A stretch of DNA of 64,000 nt from Arsenophonus sp046530735. GTDB lineage: Bacteria; Pseudomonadota; Gammaproteobacteria; Enterobacterales; Enterobacteriaceae. The stretch covers positions 45,322 through 109,321 of the forward strand of contig JBHEQV010000008.1 in the NCBI GenBank assembly GCA_046530735.1. The letters are read 5' to 3'. The translations under genes and the position numbers were made by a program. The stretch's first letter is position 1. Every line of letters begins with the position of its first letter. The notes below the pieces were generated by a model that did no database searches, was not told the DNA's origin, and saw only the letters and a list, made by a program, of their open reading frames with translations. Positions 1-11,193 of the stretch are shown piece by piece.

Positions 1-1815
1 CCCTACCATATCCAAAACTTATCTGTTGTGCTAATTTAAGCACTACCACATCACCCTACTATATAGAAACTAGAACAATTAGAAGTGCATGGCAATTTTG
101 CTTTGGCAGTGTTGGTCAAATTTCAATGTGACATAAGCAGCTATAACAGCTTATATTTATCTACATTATTATGGAATGAGCATCAACGGATAATTCTGCT
201 ATCTTAATTATCTTCTATAATTTGAATATCCATTAATCCCTACTGAGTTGCCAATATTATTCCACAGTGCCACCAGGCAATACTTTTGATATGTTAATCG
301 TTTCTTATACAATAAAATTATCCATCGCAATACTTTTATATCTGTTCAAATTAAGGATATCTCAGCTATCCATGCTACTGATTTATGTCTTAATCAGCAA
401 CTATTATCCCCCTAAGTAAGCATCGGGGTTTGTATCTGGCCAAGATAGCTATCACATGATTTTCGGTCATACTCGACAAATATCCCAAGTCAGCAAAATT
501 CACTCGCCGTTTATCGCAGTTCACATCACTGTATTAGTCGGTTAATCTCGAAATATAATGCTCCCACAACACAATGCTATCTTGCCCGTTAACATACAAT
601 TAACAGTATATCACCTATTCGCAAAAATTAAATAGCCGTAATCCTTATTATCTTAACTATTGCGTTATAATATCGGTAATTATAGAATAGGCAGATTACC
701 ATAACTTGCAACTGAATCTGAACGCGAATGTTTTTCTAATCAATATCGTTCATGGTGCTAATCATTCATGATTGTTTCCGGTTTAAGTATCAATGGACTA
801 ATGCAATTGGGTTTTATCTCATCACCTGTCTCTCTCAGGATTCTCTATCCGAGATGATTTCCTGTTCGAATGAGCAATTGTTGTGGGCCCCTAAACTCAG
901 CGTCAATACACAGATATAATTACTTTATCAGAAAAGAGCTTGTCTATTTTCGATAAAAATGCATACTTGGTAAAGAGGATTAAAGTCGTCAAGGCGTAGC
1001 TGTTAAACTCAGATTGATCCCAATATTACATGATAATTTCAAGGTTGCTATCCGTTAATATTCATTATGCCACTTTCAGGGCCCCGTATACACTTTTTCG
1101 ATAGCTTCCCCACTTTCCCGATGCCGTTTTTCTGACTTTTTCTAATCTTAGTCTATCGGAAGACTTATCGTGCATCCTGATTAGATATTCATCGTTCCTT
1201 CTATCGTCACTTCATCCATTGTTCTATCGCCTTAAAGCTGATGAATAAACAATTGTTTTGCTATCTGTCCTGGTACTTGATCTTGTCCTGCTTATAGGAT
1301 ACGGTTAAAAGCATATCGAGTAGTAGAAAAAAATCTTAATATAGTATAAGGGATTTCTACCAAGAATTGTTGTCAACAGTTAATTTATTTCAGTCATGGT
1401 CATAAACCTTAAAAAAATCATCTTTCCAGCAGGGAAGAGCACTTTACTGGATTCTTTCGATTTTTAATCTAGTAAGAATAATTTTCGAAAATTTATAAAA
1501 CTTTTCTAAAAAAGAATAGCCAAAACTACTGGCAGAAGATATAATCAGCGGAAATAATATTACAACTTCAAGCAGTAACTTCTAATAATACTATAAATAA
1601 TCGCACTAGCTATAATCAAAAGAACAAGTAAGCATGAAGTAGGCTACTAAATAGTAGATTTGTTTTGTAAAAATAAAAATTCTGATTAATCAATAAATAA
1701 AAAAATACTTAAAAGTCATAATAATATTTCTGATTATAATTAAGCTAACTAATTAGAGGTTATATCTGTATTTTATTATCTTTTAATCTATATAAAATTA
1801 TTACCATTTTAGTAA
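1..1815. other. Unrecognised decayed sequence
   Basis: No open frame of useful length is visible on either strand. Positions 1 to about 1330 look clearly richer in G and C than the AT-rich spacer from about 1330 to 1815, which suggests a gene that decayed more recently than its surroundings. In E. coli the gene beside gmhA is fadE, but I could not match conceptual translations of either strand to FadE or to any other family, so the identity is left open. Confidence 0.4.
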
Positions 1816-1819
1816 AGGT

Positions 1820-2860
1820 TATTGGTAGAAATCCATTTTACTGTAAAAGGATTTTCACTACAGAACTTACCATGGAAAAACAAACAATCATAAAGATCAA
1901 AAAACTTTTTCCTTACTTCATCTAACATAAACTACATCTTATTAGTTATATTGGTGATAATATATCAAATGATATAAATTTATACATTAAATCAACTCAT
2001 TCCACTTTACCCTAACATTATTGTTATAATGAATATGTTATCCACTGGAGATATTTATTATGCTTACAGTGATATCGTTGTAAAATCCTTAATTACAGAA
2101 AAATATTTAACAATCTTTTTAAAGTCCTCTAGTTAAACTAGATCATAAGGATAAATAGTTTAGTTATCTGCGATATATGCTAAATAGTTTAACTTTACAG
2201 AATTCAGAAAAATAAACAGGAATTGATTCGAAATCAGCGTTTAGATAGGGGTGATTGTTTCCTTGTTTCCTTACTTCCTTGCTTCAGTGATGACAACCAA
2301 CTTAAATGTACTAAGTGGCATTGTTTAAGTTAATGAAACATTTTTTCTTAATTCTTTAAAGAAAATTGTTATATCTGACATATAGGAAAGGTAGAAAATA
2401 CGGGAGAGGAGGAAATAAAAGAAAAGAATAAATTGCGGTCTTAATAGACAGAGATCGACAGAGATCGACAGAGTCATGTGATCGATGAAACTCTTGAAGA
2501 GTTTCATGAAGAATGTATTAGCTATTTTCTTGAATCGATCATAGATAAAGAGTTCATTCTTAGCTCAGATGGAACAAAATGATATGAAATATTTGCAACG
2601 AGCATGAAATTAGTCATCCTTATATAATAAGGGCTGGATAATTAGAGAATTATTGATAAGAAATTTCAAATTCAAAATCTGAACAGATTTATAAACTGAT
2701 TAAGAGGATATTTCAGTAGATTCTATGTTGTAGGATTATTTTATTTACCTAATTATCTAACCTTGAGAAGGTTGATTAAAATCAGAAGATTAAAATACAA
2801 AAGTTTCTACAAACTACTCTGTGCACAAAGAAAGAAACCTTTGCTAAAATAGCCAATTTT
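1820..2860 (+). mobile_element. IS1595-family relic, copy 1
   Basis: Decayed insertion sequence about 1.05 kb long, one of five copies in the window. Comparing the copies rebuilds a transposase on this strand: an AFRWR helix-turn-helix-like motif, then IEVDETF (first catalytic Asp), VLIDRD, and DKEFILSSDGEKWY (second Asp). This is the layout of IS1595/ISXO2-type DDE transposases. The left end reads TTGGTAGAAAT. This copy has many stops and frameshifts. It lies in the same orientation as copy 2, with gmhA between them. Confidence 0.65.
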
Positions 2861-3011
2861 ATTTATTAAAATATTTAGATATTAATTATAATAAAGTTTA
2901 TAAATTATTTATTGAAGTTAACTTACTTGTTATAAGTAATATTGATACTTCTTTTATAAAATTTAATCAGTTACATTAAAATTTTAAAAAACATTTTATT
3001 AGGAGTGAAGA

Positions 3012-3593
3012 GTGATATACAAGGAGCTTATTTGCGCTGAATTAGAAGAAGCTACGCTGACATTGAAGAATTTTCTTAATAACAGAGAAAATATCGAAGC
3101 AATTGAAGAAGCCGCGATTATGTTATCAAATGCTTTTAAAGAAGGAAGGAAAGTACTATCTTGTGGTAATGGTGGATCGCACTGTGATGCCATGCATTTT
3201 GCAGAAGAATTAACTGGATATTATCGTAAAAATCGGCCAGGTTATCCAGCTATTGCGATTTCTGATGTTAGTCATCTTTCTTGCGTTGGTAATGATTTTG
3301 GTTATGACTATGTTTTTTCCCGTTATATAGAAGCTGTAGCTAAAAAAGGGGATATATTATTTGCACTTTCAACATCAGGTAATTCTCGCAATATTATTAA
3401 GGCAATTAAGGTTGCACGTACTAAAGGTATGCAAGTAATCTCTTTGACAGGTAAAGAGGGTGGAAAAATGGCAGGAACTTCTGATATTGAGATCAGAGTA
3501 GCTCATTTTGGCTATGCTGATCGAATCCAAGAAATTCATATTAAAGTGATTCACATCTTAATTCAGCTAATAGAAAAAGAAATGATAAAATAA
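3012..3593 (+). CDS. gmhA: Sedoheptulose 7-phosphate isomerase GmhA
   Basis: Converts sedoheptulose 7-phosphate to D-glycero-D-manno-heptose 7-phosphate, the first step of ADP-heptose synthesis for the LPS inner core, in the cytoplasm. The 193 residues match the family length (192 in E. coli). A SIS-domain phosphosugar-binding fold is seen: CGNGGSHCDAMHFAEEL at about 51-67 with the metal-binding His62 and Glu66, STSGNS near 120, and the C-terminal YADRIQEIHIKVIH helix with the second catalytic His. The start is GTG, set by AGGAG at 3001-3005. The gene is isolated between two IS1595 relics. Its survival implies that some heptose-containing LPS core is still made. Identification is secure from near-continuous resemblance to enterobacterial GmhA. 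Confidence 0.96.
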   Translation: MIYKELICAELEEATLTLKNFLNNRENIEAIEEAAIMLSNAFKEGRKVLSCGNGGSHCDAMHFAEELTGYYRKNRPGYPAIAISDVSHLSCVGNDFGYDYVFSRYIEAVAKKGDILFALSTSGNSRNIIKAIKVARTKGMQVISLTGKEGGKMAGTSDIEIRVAHFGYADRIQEIHIKVIHILIQLIEKEMIK

Positions 3594-3594
3594 T

Positions 3595-3613
3595 ATCACT
3601 ATATAGTAGTGAT
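3595..3613 (+). terminator. Possible terminator after gmhA
   Basis: A 7-bp stem (ATCACTA / TAGTGAT) with a 5-nt loop starts one base after the gmhA stop. There is no U-run, so termination activity is uncertain. Confidence 0.35.
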
Positions 3614-3654
3614 GAATATGTGATGCAACTTTTAGCTATCTAAGCAAAAATAGC

Positions 3655-4680
3655 TGGTAGAAATTTCTTGTACTATATGAAGGATTTTTGCTATAGAGGT
3701 TGTCATAAAAAAGCAATCAGTCACATAGATCAAAGAGACACTTCTTCACTTCCTAGTAATATAAAGCTGCATCTCATTAATTACCTAATTAGGTCGGCGA
3801 TAATCTATTAGATGATAGGAATTCATACATTAAATTAACTCATCTAGTTTATTCTGCACATATTATCACACTGAACATGTTTCTGCTGGTAATTCGCTTA
3901 TTAGGATTATAGCGATATCGTTAAAAAATTGCAAATTAGAATAAATATTTAACAATCTGATTAAAAGTCCTCTGGTTAAACTAAATCAGAAGGATAAATA
4001 ATTTAGTTATCTGCGATGCATGTTGAATAGGTTAACTTTACGAAAGTTAACGAAATAAACAGGAATTGATTTGAAATCAGCGTTTAGATGAGGCGTTCTT
4101 GCTTCCTTGCTTCAGTGAGGACAACCAACTTAAATTAACTAAGTGGTATTTGTTGAAATTAATGAAAGATTTTCCTTTAATTCTTTAAAGAGAATTGTTA
4201 TATCTAACATATAGAAAAGGTAAAAAATGCGGGAGAGGAAGAGATAAAAGGAAAAAACGAATCGTAATCTTAATCGCTCGAGATTAAGAGGATCATGTTA
4301 GGAATCAGATTCTTAAAGAGTTTAATATAAAGTATGTTAGCCGTTATTTTGAGTCGATCATCGATAAAGAGTTCATCCTTAGCTCAGATGAAGAAAAATG
4401 GTACGAAATAATTTCTATCGAACATGAAATTAGTCAGAATCATCTAATGAAGTTAGATAACTATAAAATTATTGGTAAGGAATTTCATATTTTAAATATG
4501 ATCAGTTATTTTAACTGATTAAAAGGATACTATAATATATTCTATATTATAGGGTCATTTTATTTATCCAATCATCTGATCTTGAAAATATTGCTTAAAT
4601 TCAGAAGAACTAAAATACAAAAGTTGCTATAAATTTCTCTGTGCACAAAATAATAACTTTTACTAATGTAGTTGTTTTAT
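3655..4680 (+). mobile_element. IS1595-family relic, copy 2
   Basis: Second copy in direct orientation to copy 1. It keeps recognisable pieces of the transposase (AFRWR-like motif near 4080, VDETF-like near 4150, KEFILSSDEEKWYEI near 4370) separated by stops. With copy 1 it brackets gmhA. The two copies differ by many substitutions and indels, so both have been inactive for a long time. Confidence 0.65.
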
Positions 4681-4689
4681 CTTTTTTTT

Positions 4690-5095
4690 TAAAGGCAAGA
4701 CCTCGGTTGATACTCGATGCTTCTTATGTGATCTTTTAATCATGGCATTGTCTATAGGTATCTATTGAATACTTATGGATAATGGCAAAAAATTTACAGC
4801 AACTTTTTGGTCTATAAAAACCTTTAGCCACCGAAAACAGTAATTCGACTATTTATATACAAAGCTTGATATAGAACACTGACTTAGTTTAGTGAATCAC
4901 TATCAAATTAATTCTAGTTAGAAACTTAAAGTCACTCTGCATTAATATATTTAGCTGTATAACCAAGAACTACTCAATCAGTATTGAGTAATAAAACTCC
5001 ATTGAAGTCTATGATAAACTGCTTTAAAGGTAAAGTTATATTATTAATAATATCATACCATCTTCCAGAAGTGACATCTAATCACTATTTACAAA
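4690..5095 (+). mobile_element. IS481-family relic, 3' part only
   Basis: Fragments of an IS481-type rve/DDE transposase: ILMDNGKKFTA (second catalytic Asp) near 4770, FGL, and a C-terminal stretch near 4970 that aligns with the LGSKTPLQAM motif. It matches the better-preserved relic at 53869-54835. The 5' half is missing and IS1595 copy 2 abuts it. Confidence 0.6.
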
Positions 5096-5557
5096 TACAT
5101 TTCCAATACTAATAATTATTCCAATATTCATATAGACGAATTAATTTTAGTTTTTCGTCTAAATATATTACCTTAGCAATTAACAATCAACTATTATAGT
5201 TAGAAGACATTGCACCATACGTGCCAGTATATTATAAAAGATTAAACAATCTCCAAGATATAAATTTCAAGTAATAAGCGAGGAACAACAGCGCTAATTT
5301 TATCTGGGTAAAAAAATCACCAGATTTACATAGAAATCAGAAACTAGTATTTAGATAATTTCCATCAGTAAAATTACAACTATCCGCTCTCAATATAGAA
5401 ATATAATGATAATGATAACAACCCTACATAGTAGGACGTATTGTTTTATTAAACCATTATCAACTAATAGATAATGGTTTTCCCCATCTTTTTTATTGCT
5501 ATAAATTCAGGTAAAAGTAGGCCTGATTCTGCTACTAAATAACCATCAGGCTCAATT
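5096..5557. other. AT-rich spacer with hairpins
   Basis: No gene recognised. An 11-bp perfect inverted repeat lies at 5451-5480 (AAACCATTATC / GATAATGGTTT, 8-nt loop), and a short GCCTGAT / ATCAGGC repeat lies near 5521-5551. Neither has a T-run. Confidence 0.4.
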
Positions 5558-6949
5558 GAGTTATTAGCAAATCTTACTATATAAGCAATTGGTCTACGCT
5601 ATACTCTGATGCTATTTATTCATCTGTTTTCTTATCCTTAAATGGGATACTGTTTATCAGAAGAGTTAGCAAATTAAATTCCTTTAGTCAGTTCCAGTTT
5701 TTAAGAATACTGTAGCAGCTTAAATACCATTGAAAGTTTTTTTTCGCGAAGCACTGTGCTTCGAGCATTAGCTTCATAATTTTACTATCACAAAAGCTGA
5801 TTCAATAGTATTCGTCACTTTTATTGATGTCCAGTGCGCTGACGGGAAGTTATAGAGTGCTAACCGTTCTTCTCTATCTTTTTTCAACTTCTTCATCACC
5901 GTAGGAATAGTTATTCTGATAACTTTACTAATAAAAACATCAAGGCATTTATTAGCGGCATCACAGCTATCTGAGCCGACCCCTCCCCTAGCGCAACTTA
6001 CTATTAACTTTCGATTGCATACTTTTAGCCAGTGAAACCAATACATTAGTTGTTTTATGTACTAACAGCATTTGTAGTATATGTATGGTAATATCTTTAC
6101 TATTACATTCTAAAAACAAAAAGCAAATCCTCTATCTAATATTAAGAATACAATTAAGCCCCGCGCTTTTTAGCCATTGAGAAATTCAGGTCAGTTTTCT
6201 TCTAACTCTTAATAAGCATACTTGACTGCAGGTAGCTCTCATTACCAATCCATACAGCGTCGCCGATAATGAGCAGTAGACAAAGGCGATCAGCTTACCC
6301 TAACAGAACAAATTATACCTTCAACCAAAAAATAAACATAACGCGTATCGCTTAAATCACGTAAGAACTATATTCCTGTACTCTTTAAAGAATCGGTGTT
6401 TCAGTCTGTTTATGGTTTCCTGCTGGAAGATCATGTGTTTTCACTAAAAAACGCTCAAATGCTTAGTGAAAATCACCGGTGGATAATGCTTCATATATAC
6501 AGGCCACCATGGTAGTAACTCTTCAACATTTTTGCACGCCTTAAACAAGGCAGTAATAATGAGCTGTTGAAGTATATTCCGTTGCTAACGCGATCCCTAA
6601 CCTTCGGCACTTTAATTTCAATATTGATAATATCAGCCTATTTGATTCGTTGCGTCAAATAACCGTTATGGATGACACATAATCCATCAATAAGTTACAT
6701 TCAGCATATTGTTGCAGCTATGACTTTAAATCAGTCTTAACAGTTGGTGTCTGTCAGCTTCCTGACGCCATTATAATGAGTTAATCATGCAAAAGAATCA
6801 GAGATAATATCTAGTTTTATCGATATCTGTAAGGGTGGTAGATTTTCATGGTATATATCTCTATATTATTGAAGTCATTCATGAAATGAATTAGCAGGAT
6901 ACGCTAGTATCTCCGAAATCCCCACATACTCAATAAATAAGCATAACTC
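5558..6949 (-). mobile_element. IS256-family relic (full length, dead)
   Basis: About 1.39 kb, ending in inverted repeats of the form GAGTTAT...TCTAGTGTATG that are shared by all copies in the window. The minus strand still has an open stretch (5774-6046) encoding the C-terminal part of a Mutator/IS256 transposase: REERLALYNFPSAHW followed by TNTIESAF, which matches the family's FYDFPAEHW...TTNPIEStF block with the last catalytic Glu. The rest has frameshifts and stops. Best-preserved C-terminus among the copies. Confidence 0.75.
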
Positions 6950-7708
6950 ATCAAATACACAAAGAGGCTCTTTTCGTTTTCTCCTATTGAAAAATAGATA
7001 TTAACTCCTGAATTTACTCTATATCATATTAAAAATAAATATAAAAATTAATTTTAGATCAGAAAAATAAATTAATAAAAATCAATTATGGGTGACTATA
7101 AAAAATATAGTTTTATTAATTATATACTATTCTCAATTATCAACATAGCAGCTATGTTTATTTAAATAAAATAATAAAACTAGGTACTAATTTAATCATC
7201 ATCCTTTATTTAAATAATTAATGCAATCGTTAACGCGATTAGTTATATTTACTAATCATCATAATAAATTTGTTCACAATATTTTATCGAGGTAAAGTGA
7301 AAAATTTTAGACATTATGTATTTAAAAGTAAATAGCACAATATACAGAATCTTGGTTATTTTGTGCCACTAAAAAGCAAGATAGTATTGATATATATCCT
7401 TAAAATATTTTATCATTAACTTAATGATAAAATTCATTATACTGAATCTCTAGCCACTACTAATATTCCGATTTATTAAAAGATAGTAAATGTGAAGTCT
7501 TGTTTTGGCTAAAAACAGAATTTATTATCAATTATATTAAATATATTGAAGATGATAAAACATTACTGTACCAATGAATAGCACTAAAATTAAACAACAT
7601 GAATAAAATAATAACTTGTAGTCGTTTTTAATTCTATTTCTATAGGTTAGAAATAATCGATGATAATATTTATTCATTAATTTTATTTTAAGGTATTACT
7701 AACTTAAG
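6950..7708. other. AT-rich spacer upstream of xseA
   Basis: Very AT-rich and without coding signal. It presumably holds the xseA promoter, but in such AT-rich sequence no single -35/-10 pair stands out. Confidence 0.4.
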
Positions 7709-9058
7709 ATGTTAATTTCAGAAAACAACAGAATTTATTCTGTTAGCCAACTTAATCAATCAATTCGGAAATTACTTGAACTTCAAATTGGAAGAATTTG
7801 GCTTAATGCAGAAATTTCTAATTTTTCTCAACCGGCTTCAGGGCACTGGTATTTAACTTTAAAAGATGAAAGATCACAGCTACGATCTGTGATGTTTCGT
7901 GGCAAAAATATACAAATTAATTTTCAACCACAAAATGGTCAACAAGTATTAGTTCTAGCAATTGTTTCCTTGTACGAACCAAGGGGGGAATACCAATTAA
8001 TTATTGAATATATACAACTTACGGGTGACGGACTATTACAACAACAATTTGAAATATTAAAACAAAAACTTTTAGTTGAAGGATTGTTTGCGCAACATTA
8101 TAAACAAGCATTACCCATGCCAGCCAAACGCTTAGGTGTCATTACATCAGCAACAGGTGCCGCATTATATGATATTTTAAATATATTAAAACGCCGCGAT
8201 CCTTTATTACCTATCATTATTTATCCCTCCTCTGTACAAGGAGGAGATGCTCCACGACAAATTATTCGTGCTATTGAGTTGGCCAATCACCGTCAAGAAT
8301 GTGACGTACTCATTGTTGGGCGAGGGGGTGGTTCATTAGAAGATTTATTGGCTTTTAACGATGAAAAGGTTGCTAGAGCAATTTTTGCTAGTCAATTACC
8401 AATTATTGCTGCGATTGGGCATGAAACCGATTTTACTATTGCCGATTTTGTAGCTGATTTACGAGCCCCAACACCCTCAGCTGCGGCAGAATTAGTAAGT
8501 CGTAACCAACAAGAGTTACTTCGTCAATTACTTGAACAGAAACAGAGATTAGAAATGGCGATTGACTATTTTCTGGCGTGCAAACTAGGTGTTTTTAGTC
8601 AATTACAAAATAAATTACAGCAACAACATCCTGAATGGCGGATAACGCGCCAACAAAATGATCTAATCAAACTACAACAAAAGCTTGTTACCACCACACA
8701 AGAATATTTACAGAAAACTAATCGTCAGCAACATAATATTGAACAACATTTAATACTATGTGATCCGCGTCCACAACTACAAAATTGTCGCCAACGCTAT
8801 ATTCAGCAACAATTTCAATTAAACCAATCAATTGCTCAAATACTAAGCCAATATCATGAAAAATTTAGTGTCAACTGCTCTCGCCTTGAAGCAGTAAGTC
8901 CATTATCAACATTAGCGCGCGGTTATAGCATTAGCGAAACATCTAATGGACAGCTTTTAACCAAAACACAACAAATACATATTGGAGAAAAGTTAAAAAC
9001 TCGATTACAAGACGGATGGCTTGAAAGTAAAATCTTATCAATTAATAAAATTGCTTAA
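7709..9058 (+). CDS. xseA: Exodeoxyribonuclease VII large subunit
   Basis: Catalytic subunit of exonuclease VII, which degrades single-stranded DNA from both ends in repair; it works with several copies of XseB, which is not in this window. The 449 residues are close to the E. coli length (456). An N-terminal OB-fold nucleic-acid-binding domain covers about residues 10-110. The catalytic core follows, with the signature block VGRGGGSLEDLLAFNDE near 205 and GHETDFTIADFVADLRAPTP near 240. A long Gln-rich coiled-coil region covers about 270-400. A partial AAGG upstream supports the ATG. The gene is convergent with ptrB. Confidence 0.95.
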   Translation: MLISENNRIYSVSQLNQSIRKLLELQIGRIWLNAEISNFSQPASGHWYLTLKDERSQLRSVMFRGKNIQINFQPQNGQQVLVLAIVSLYEPRGEYQLIIEYIQLTGDGLLQQQFEILKQKLLVEGLFAQHYKQALPMPAKRLGVITSATGAALYDILNILKRRDPLLPIIIYPSSVQGGDAPRQIIRAIELANHRQECDVLIVGRGGGSLEDLLAFNDEKVARAIFASQLPIIAAIGHETDFTIADFVADLRAPTPSAAAELVSRNQQELLRQLLEQKQRLEMAIDYFLACKLGVFSQLQNKLQQQHPEWRITRQQNDLIKLQQKLVTTTQEYLQKTNRQQHNIEQHLILCDPRPQLQNCRQRYIQQQFQLNQSIAQILSQYHEKFSVNCSRLEAVSPLSTLARGYSISETSNGQLLTKTQQIHIGEKLKTRLQDGWLESKILSINKIA

Positions 9059-9070
9059 TTCAAACAAATT

Positions 9071-9088
9071 TCTACTTATAAAAGTAGA
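9071..9088. terminator. Small bidirectional hairpin between xseA and ptrB
   Basis: Stem TCTACTT / AAGTAGA with a 4-nt loop, followed by TTTATT. It sits between the convergent stops of xseA and ptrB and could end either transcript. Confidence 0.5.
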
Positions 9089-9135
9089 TTTATTAATCTT
9101 ATAATAATGTATTATCTAAGGCTAAATAAAATTTA

Positions 9136-11193
9136 TTAAACATCAAAATTAGGGAAATATTTTTTATTATTATCTAGCATCAAAATAAAAGCATATTCTA
9201 ATGCGGTATCTTTTAAACGGTTAAAACGGCCAGATTTACCACCATGACCTGCTTTCATATTTGTCTTTAACAATAAGAGAGTATTACCAATTTTATACTG
9301 CCTTAATTTAGCCACCCATTTAGCCGCCTCCCAATATTGGACTTGTGAATCATATAAGCCGGTCGTAACTAATAAATTTGGGTAACGTTGATATTTAACA
9401 TTATCATAGGGGCTATAAGATTTTATTCGAAAATAAACAGCTTGTTCAGCAGGATCACCCCATTCATCATACTCTCCAGTTGTTAATGGGATAGAGGGAT
9501 CAAGCATTGTCGTTAGAACATCGACAAAAGGGACTTTAGCAACTACTCCTCGATAAAGCTCCGGTACCTGATTAATTACCACCGCCATTAATAAACCACC
9601 AGCACTGCCACCCATCGCATATACTCGTTTTGAATCAGCATAGCCCTTTTCAATCAATATCTTAGTTGCATCAATAAAATCACTAAAACTATTGGCTTTA
9701 TTTTCAAGCTTACCTTGTTGATACCAAGCTTTACCTAAATCACCTCCACCACGAACATGCACTATTGCATAGACAAAACCTCTATCTAATAAACTCAAGC
9801 AAGATGAACTAAAAACTGGATCCATATTGATACCATAAGCACCATAACCATAAATCAAAATTGGATTTTTGCTTTTTTGCCATAAATCTTTACGATATAC
9901 CAACGAAACTGGCACTTTTGTCCCAAATTTTACGTTAATCCAAATACGTTCACTGGTATAAAGTGACTTATCAAATCCATTAATTTGTTGTTGTTTTAGC
10001 AATTCACGTTCCCCAGTTCGCATATTTATCTGCATAACAGATATTGGTGTAGTTAGTGAGGAATAGCCATAACGTAAAGTCTCGCTATTAGGTTCTGGAT
10101 TATGATCAATCCACGCACTATATGCTGATTCATCAAATTGAACCAATCTTTCTTGTTTTGTCTGCCAATCTATCTGTCGAATATTAATTAATCCATTATG
10201 ACGCTCTTCAACAACTAACCAACGGTTAAAAAAAACAAAGTTTTCTAAGTCAATATCTTTATTTGGAGTAATAATTGTTTTCCATGGCTCATCAATTGAT
10301 TGAGTAGCATATAAACCAAATTGCTCTAATTGATGATTAGAACGAATATAGAAATTATCACGAAAATGGTCTAAGTCGTATTCACGTCCAGTTTGACGTG
10401 ATGAAAATACTTTAAGTTCTTCTGTGGGATTATTAGCATCAATTAATCGATATTCAGATGTTGCTATACTAGTAATCGATAGCAGAATATACATTTTTGA
10501 GCTACTTTTTGTCATACTTAAGTAAAATCGATCATCATTCTCCTGATAAACTTTATAATCTTTAATACCCTCTTTTCCATATTGATGACAATATACTTGA
10601 TAAGATAATAGTGTTTGTGGATGATTACGAATATAATAGAGTTTTTGACTATCATTAGTCCATATAATATTACCAGAAGTATTTTTAATTACTGCATTCT
10701 GCCATTTTTTACCAGCTAACTGTCTAAATGAAATTTCAAATTGACGACGTCCTTGAAAATCTTCAGCAATTGCTAAACAATTATTATCTTCAGAAACAGC
10801 AATGCCATACAATATATAAAATTGATGTCCCTTAGCACGCTCATTACCATCAACTAGTATCTGCCAATCAGTATCTTGATTAACACGTTTACGTTGATAA
10901 ATAGGATAATTTTTATCTTCTTCATAAAGGATACAATAGATATAACCATTATAAATATAAGGTACCGATTGATCTCGCTGTTCCATACGATGGACCATCT
11001 CGTCAAATAATTTCTCCCTTAATACAATGCCAGATTTTAATACCGTATTGGTATATTGGTTTTCTTCAGTCAAATATTTGATAATTTTTTTATTTTTTCT
11101 CGTATCATCACGTAGCCAATAATAATTATCAATACGGCTATCACCATGTAATAGCATTTTATGTGGTTGTCTTTCTGCCATTGGAATTATCAT
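9136..11193 (-). CDS. ptrB: Oligopeptidase B
   Basis: Cytosolic serine oligopeptidase of the prolyl oligopeptidase family (S9A) that cleaves short peptides after Arg and Lys. The N-terminal beta-propeller holds the RIDNYYWLRDDTR motif. The C-terminal alpha/beta-hydrolase domain has the nucleophile in AMGGSAGG (near 530), the Asp in TGLYDSQVQYWE (near 615) and the His in AGHGGKSGRF (near 650), so the catalytic triad is complete. I place the start at the ATG at 11193, which has AGGAAAA just upstream and gives 685 residues (686 in E. coli); a further in-frame TTG at 11220 lacks such a site. Retention of a peptidase usually thought dispensable in a shrinking genome is mildly notable. Confidence 0.95.
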   Translation of the reverse strand: MIIPMAERQPHKMLLHGDSRIDNYYWLRDDTRKNKKIIKYLTEENQYTNTVLKSGIVLREKLFDEMVHRMEQRDQSVPYIYNGYIYCILYEEDKNYPIYQRKRVNQDTDWQILVDGNERAKGHQFYILYGIAVSEDNNCLAIAEDFQGRRQFEISFRQLAGKKWQNAVIKNTSGNIIWTNDSQKLYYIRNHPQTLLSYQVYCHQYGKEGIKDYKVYQENDDRFYLSMTKSSSKMYILLSITSIATSEYRLIDANNPTEELKVFSSRQTGREYDLDHFRDNFYIRSNHQLEQFGLYATQSIDEPWKTIITPNKDIDLENFVFFNRWLVVEERHNGLINIRQIDWQTKQERLVQFDESAYSAWIDHNPEPNSETLRYGYSSLTTPISVMQINMRTGERELLKQQQINGFDKSLYTSERIWINVKFGTKVPVSLVYRKDLWQKSKNPILIYGYGAYGINMDPVFSSSCLSLLDRGFVYAIVHVRGGGDLGKAWYQQGKLENKANSFSDFIDATKILIEKGYADSKRVYAMGGSAGGLLMAVVINQVPELYRGVVAKVPFVDVLTTMLDPSIPLTTGEYDEWGDPAEQAVYFRIKSYSPYDNVKYQRYPNLLVTTGLYDSQVQYWEAAKWVAKLRQYKIGNTLLLLKTNMKAGHGGKSGRFNRLKDTALEYAFILMLDNNKKYFPNFDV

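Noticed and set aside
5774..6046. 90-residue open frame as a standalone gene
   Set aside because: It is the C-terminal end of a dead IS256-family transposase (FPSAHW and TNTIESAF motifs).
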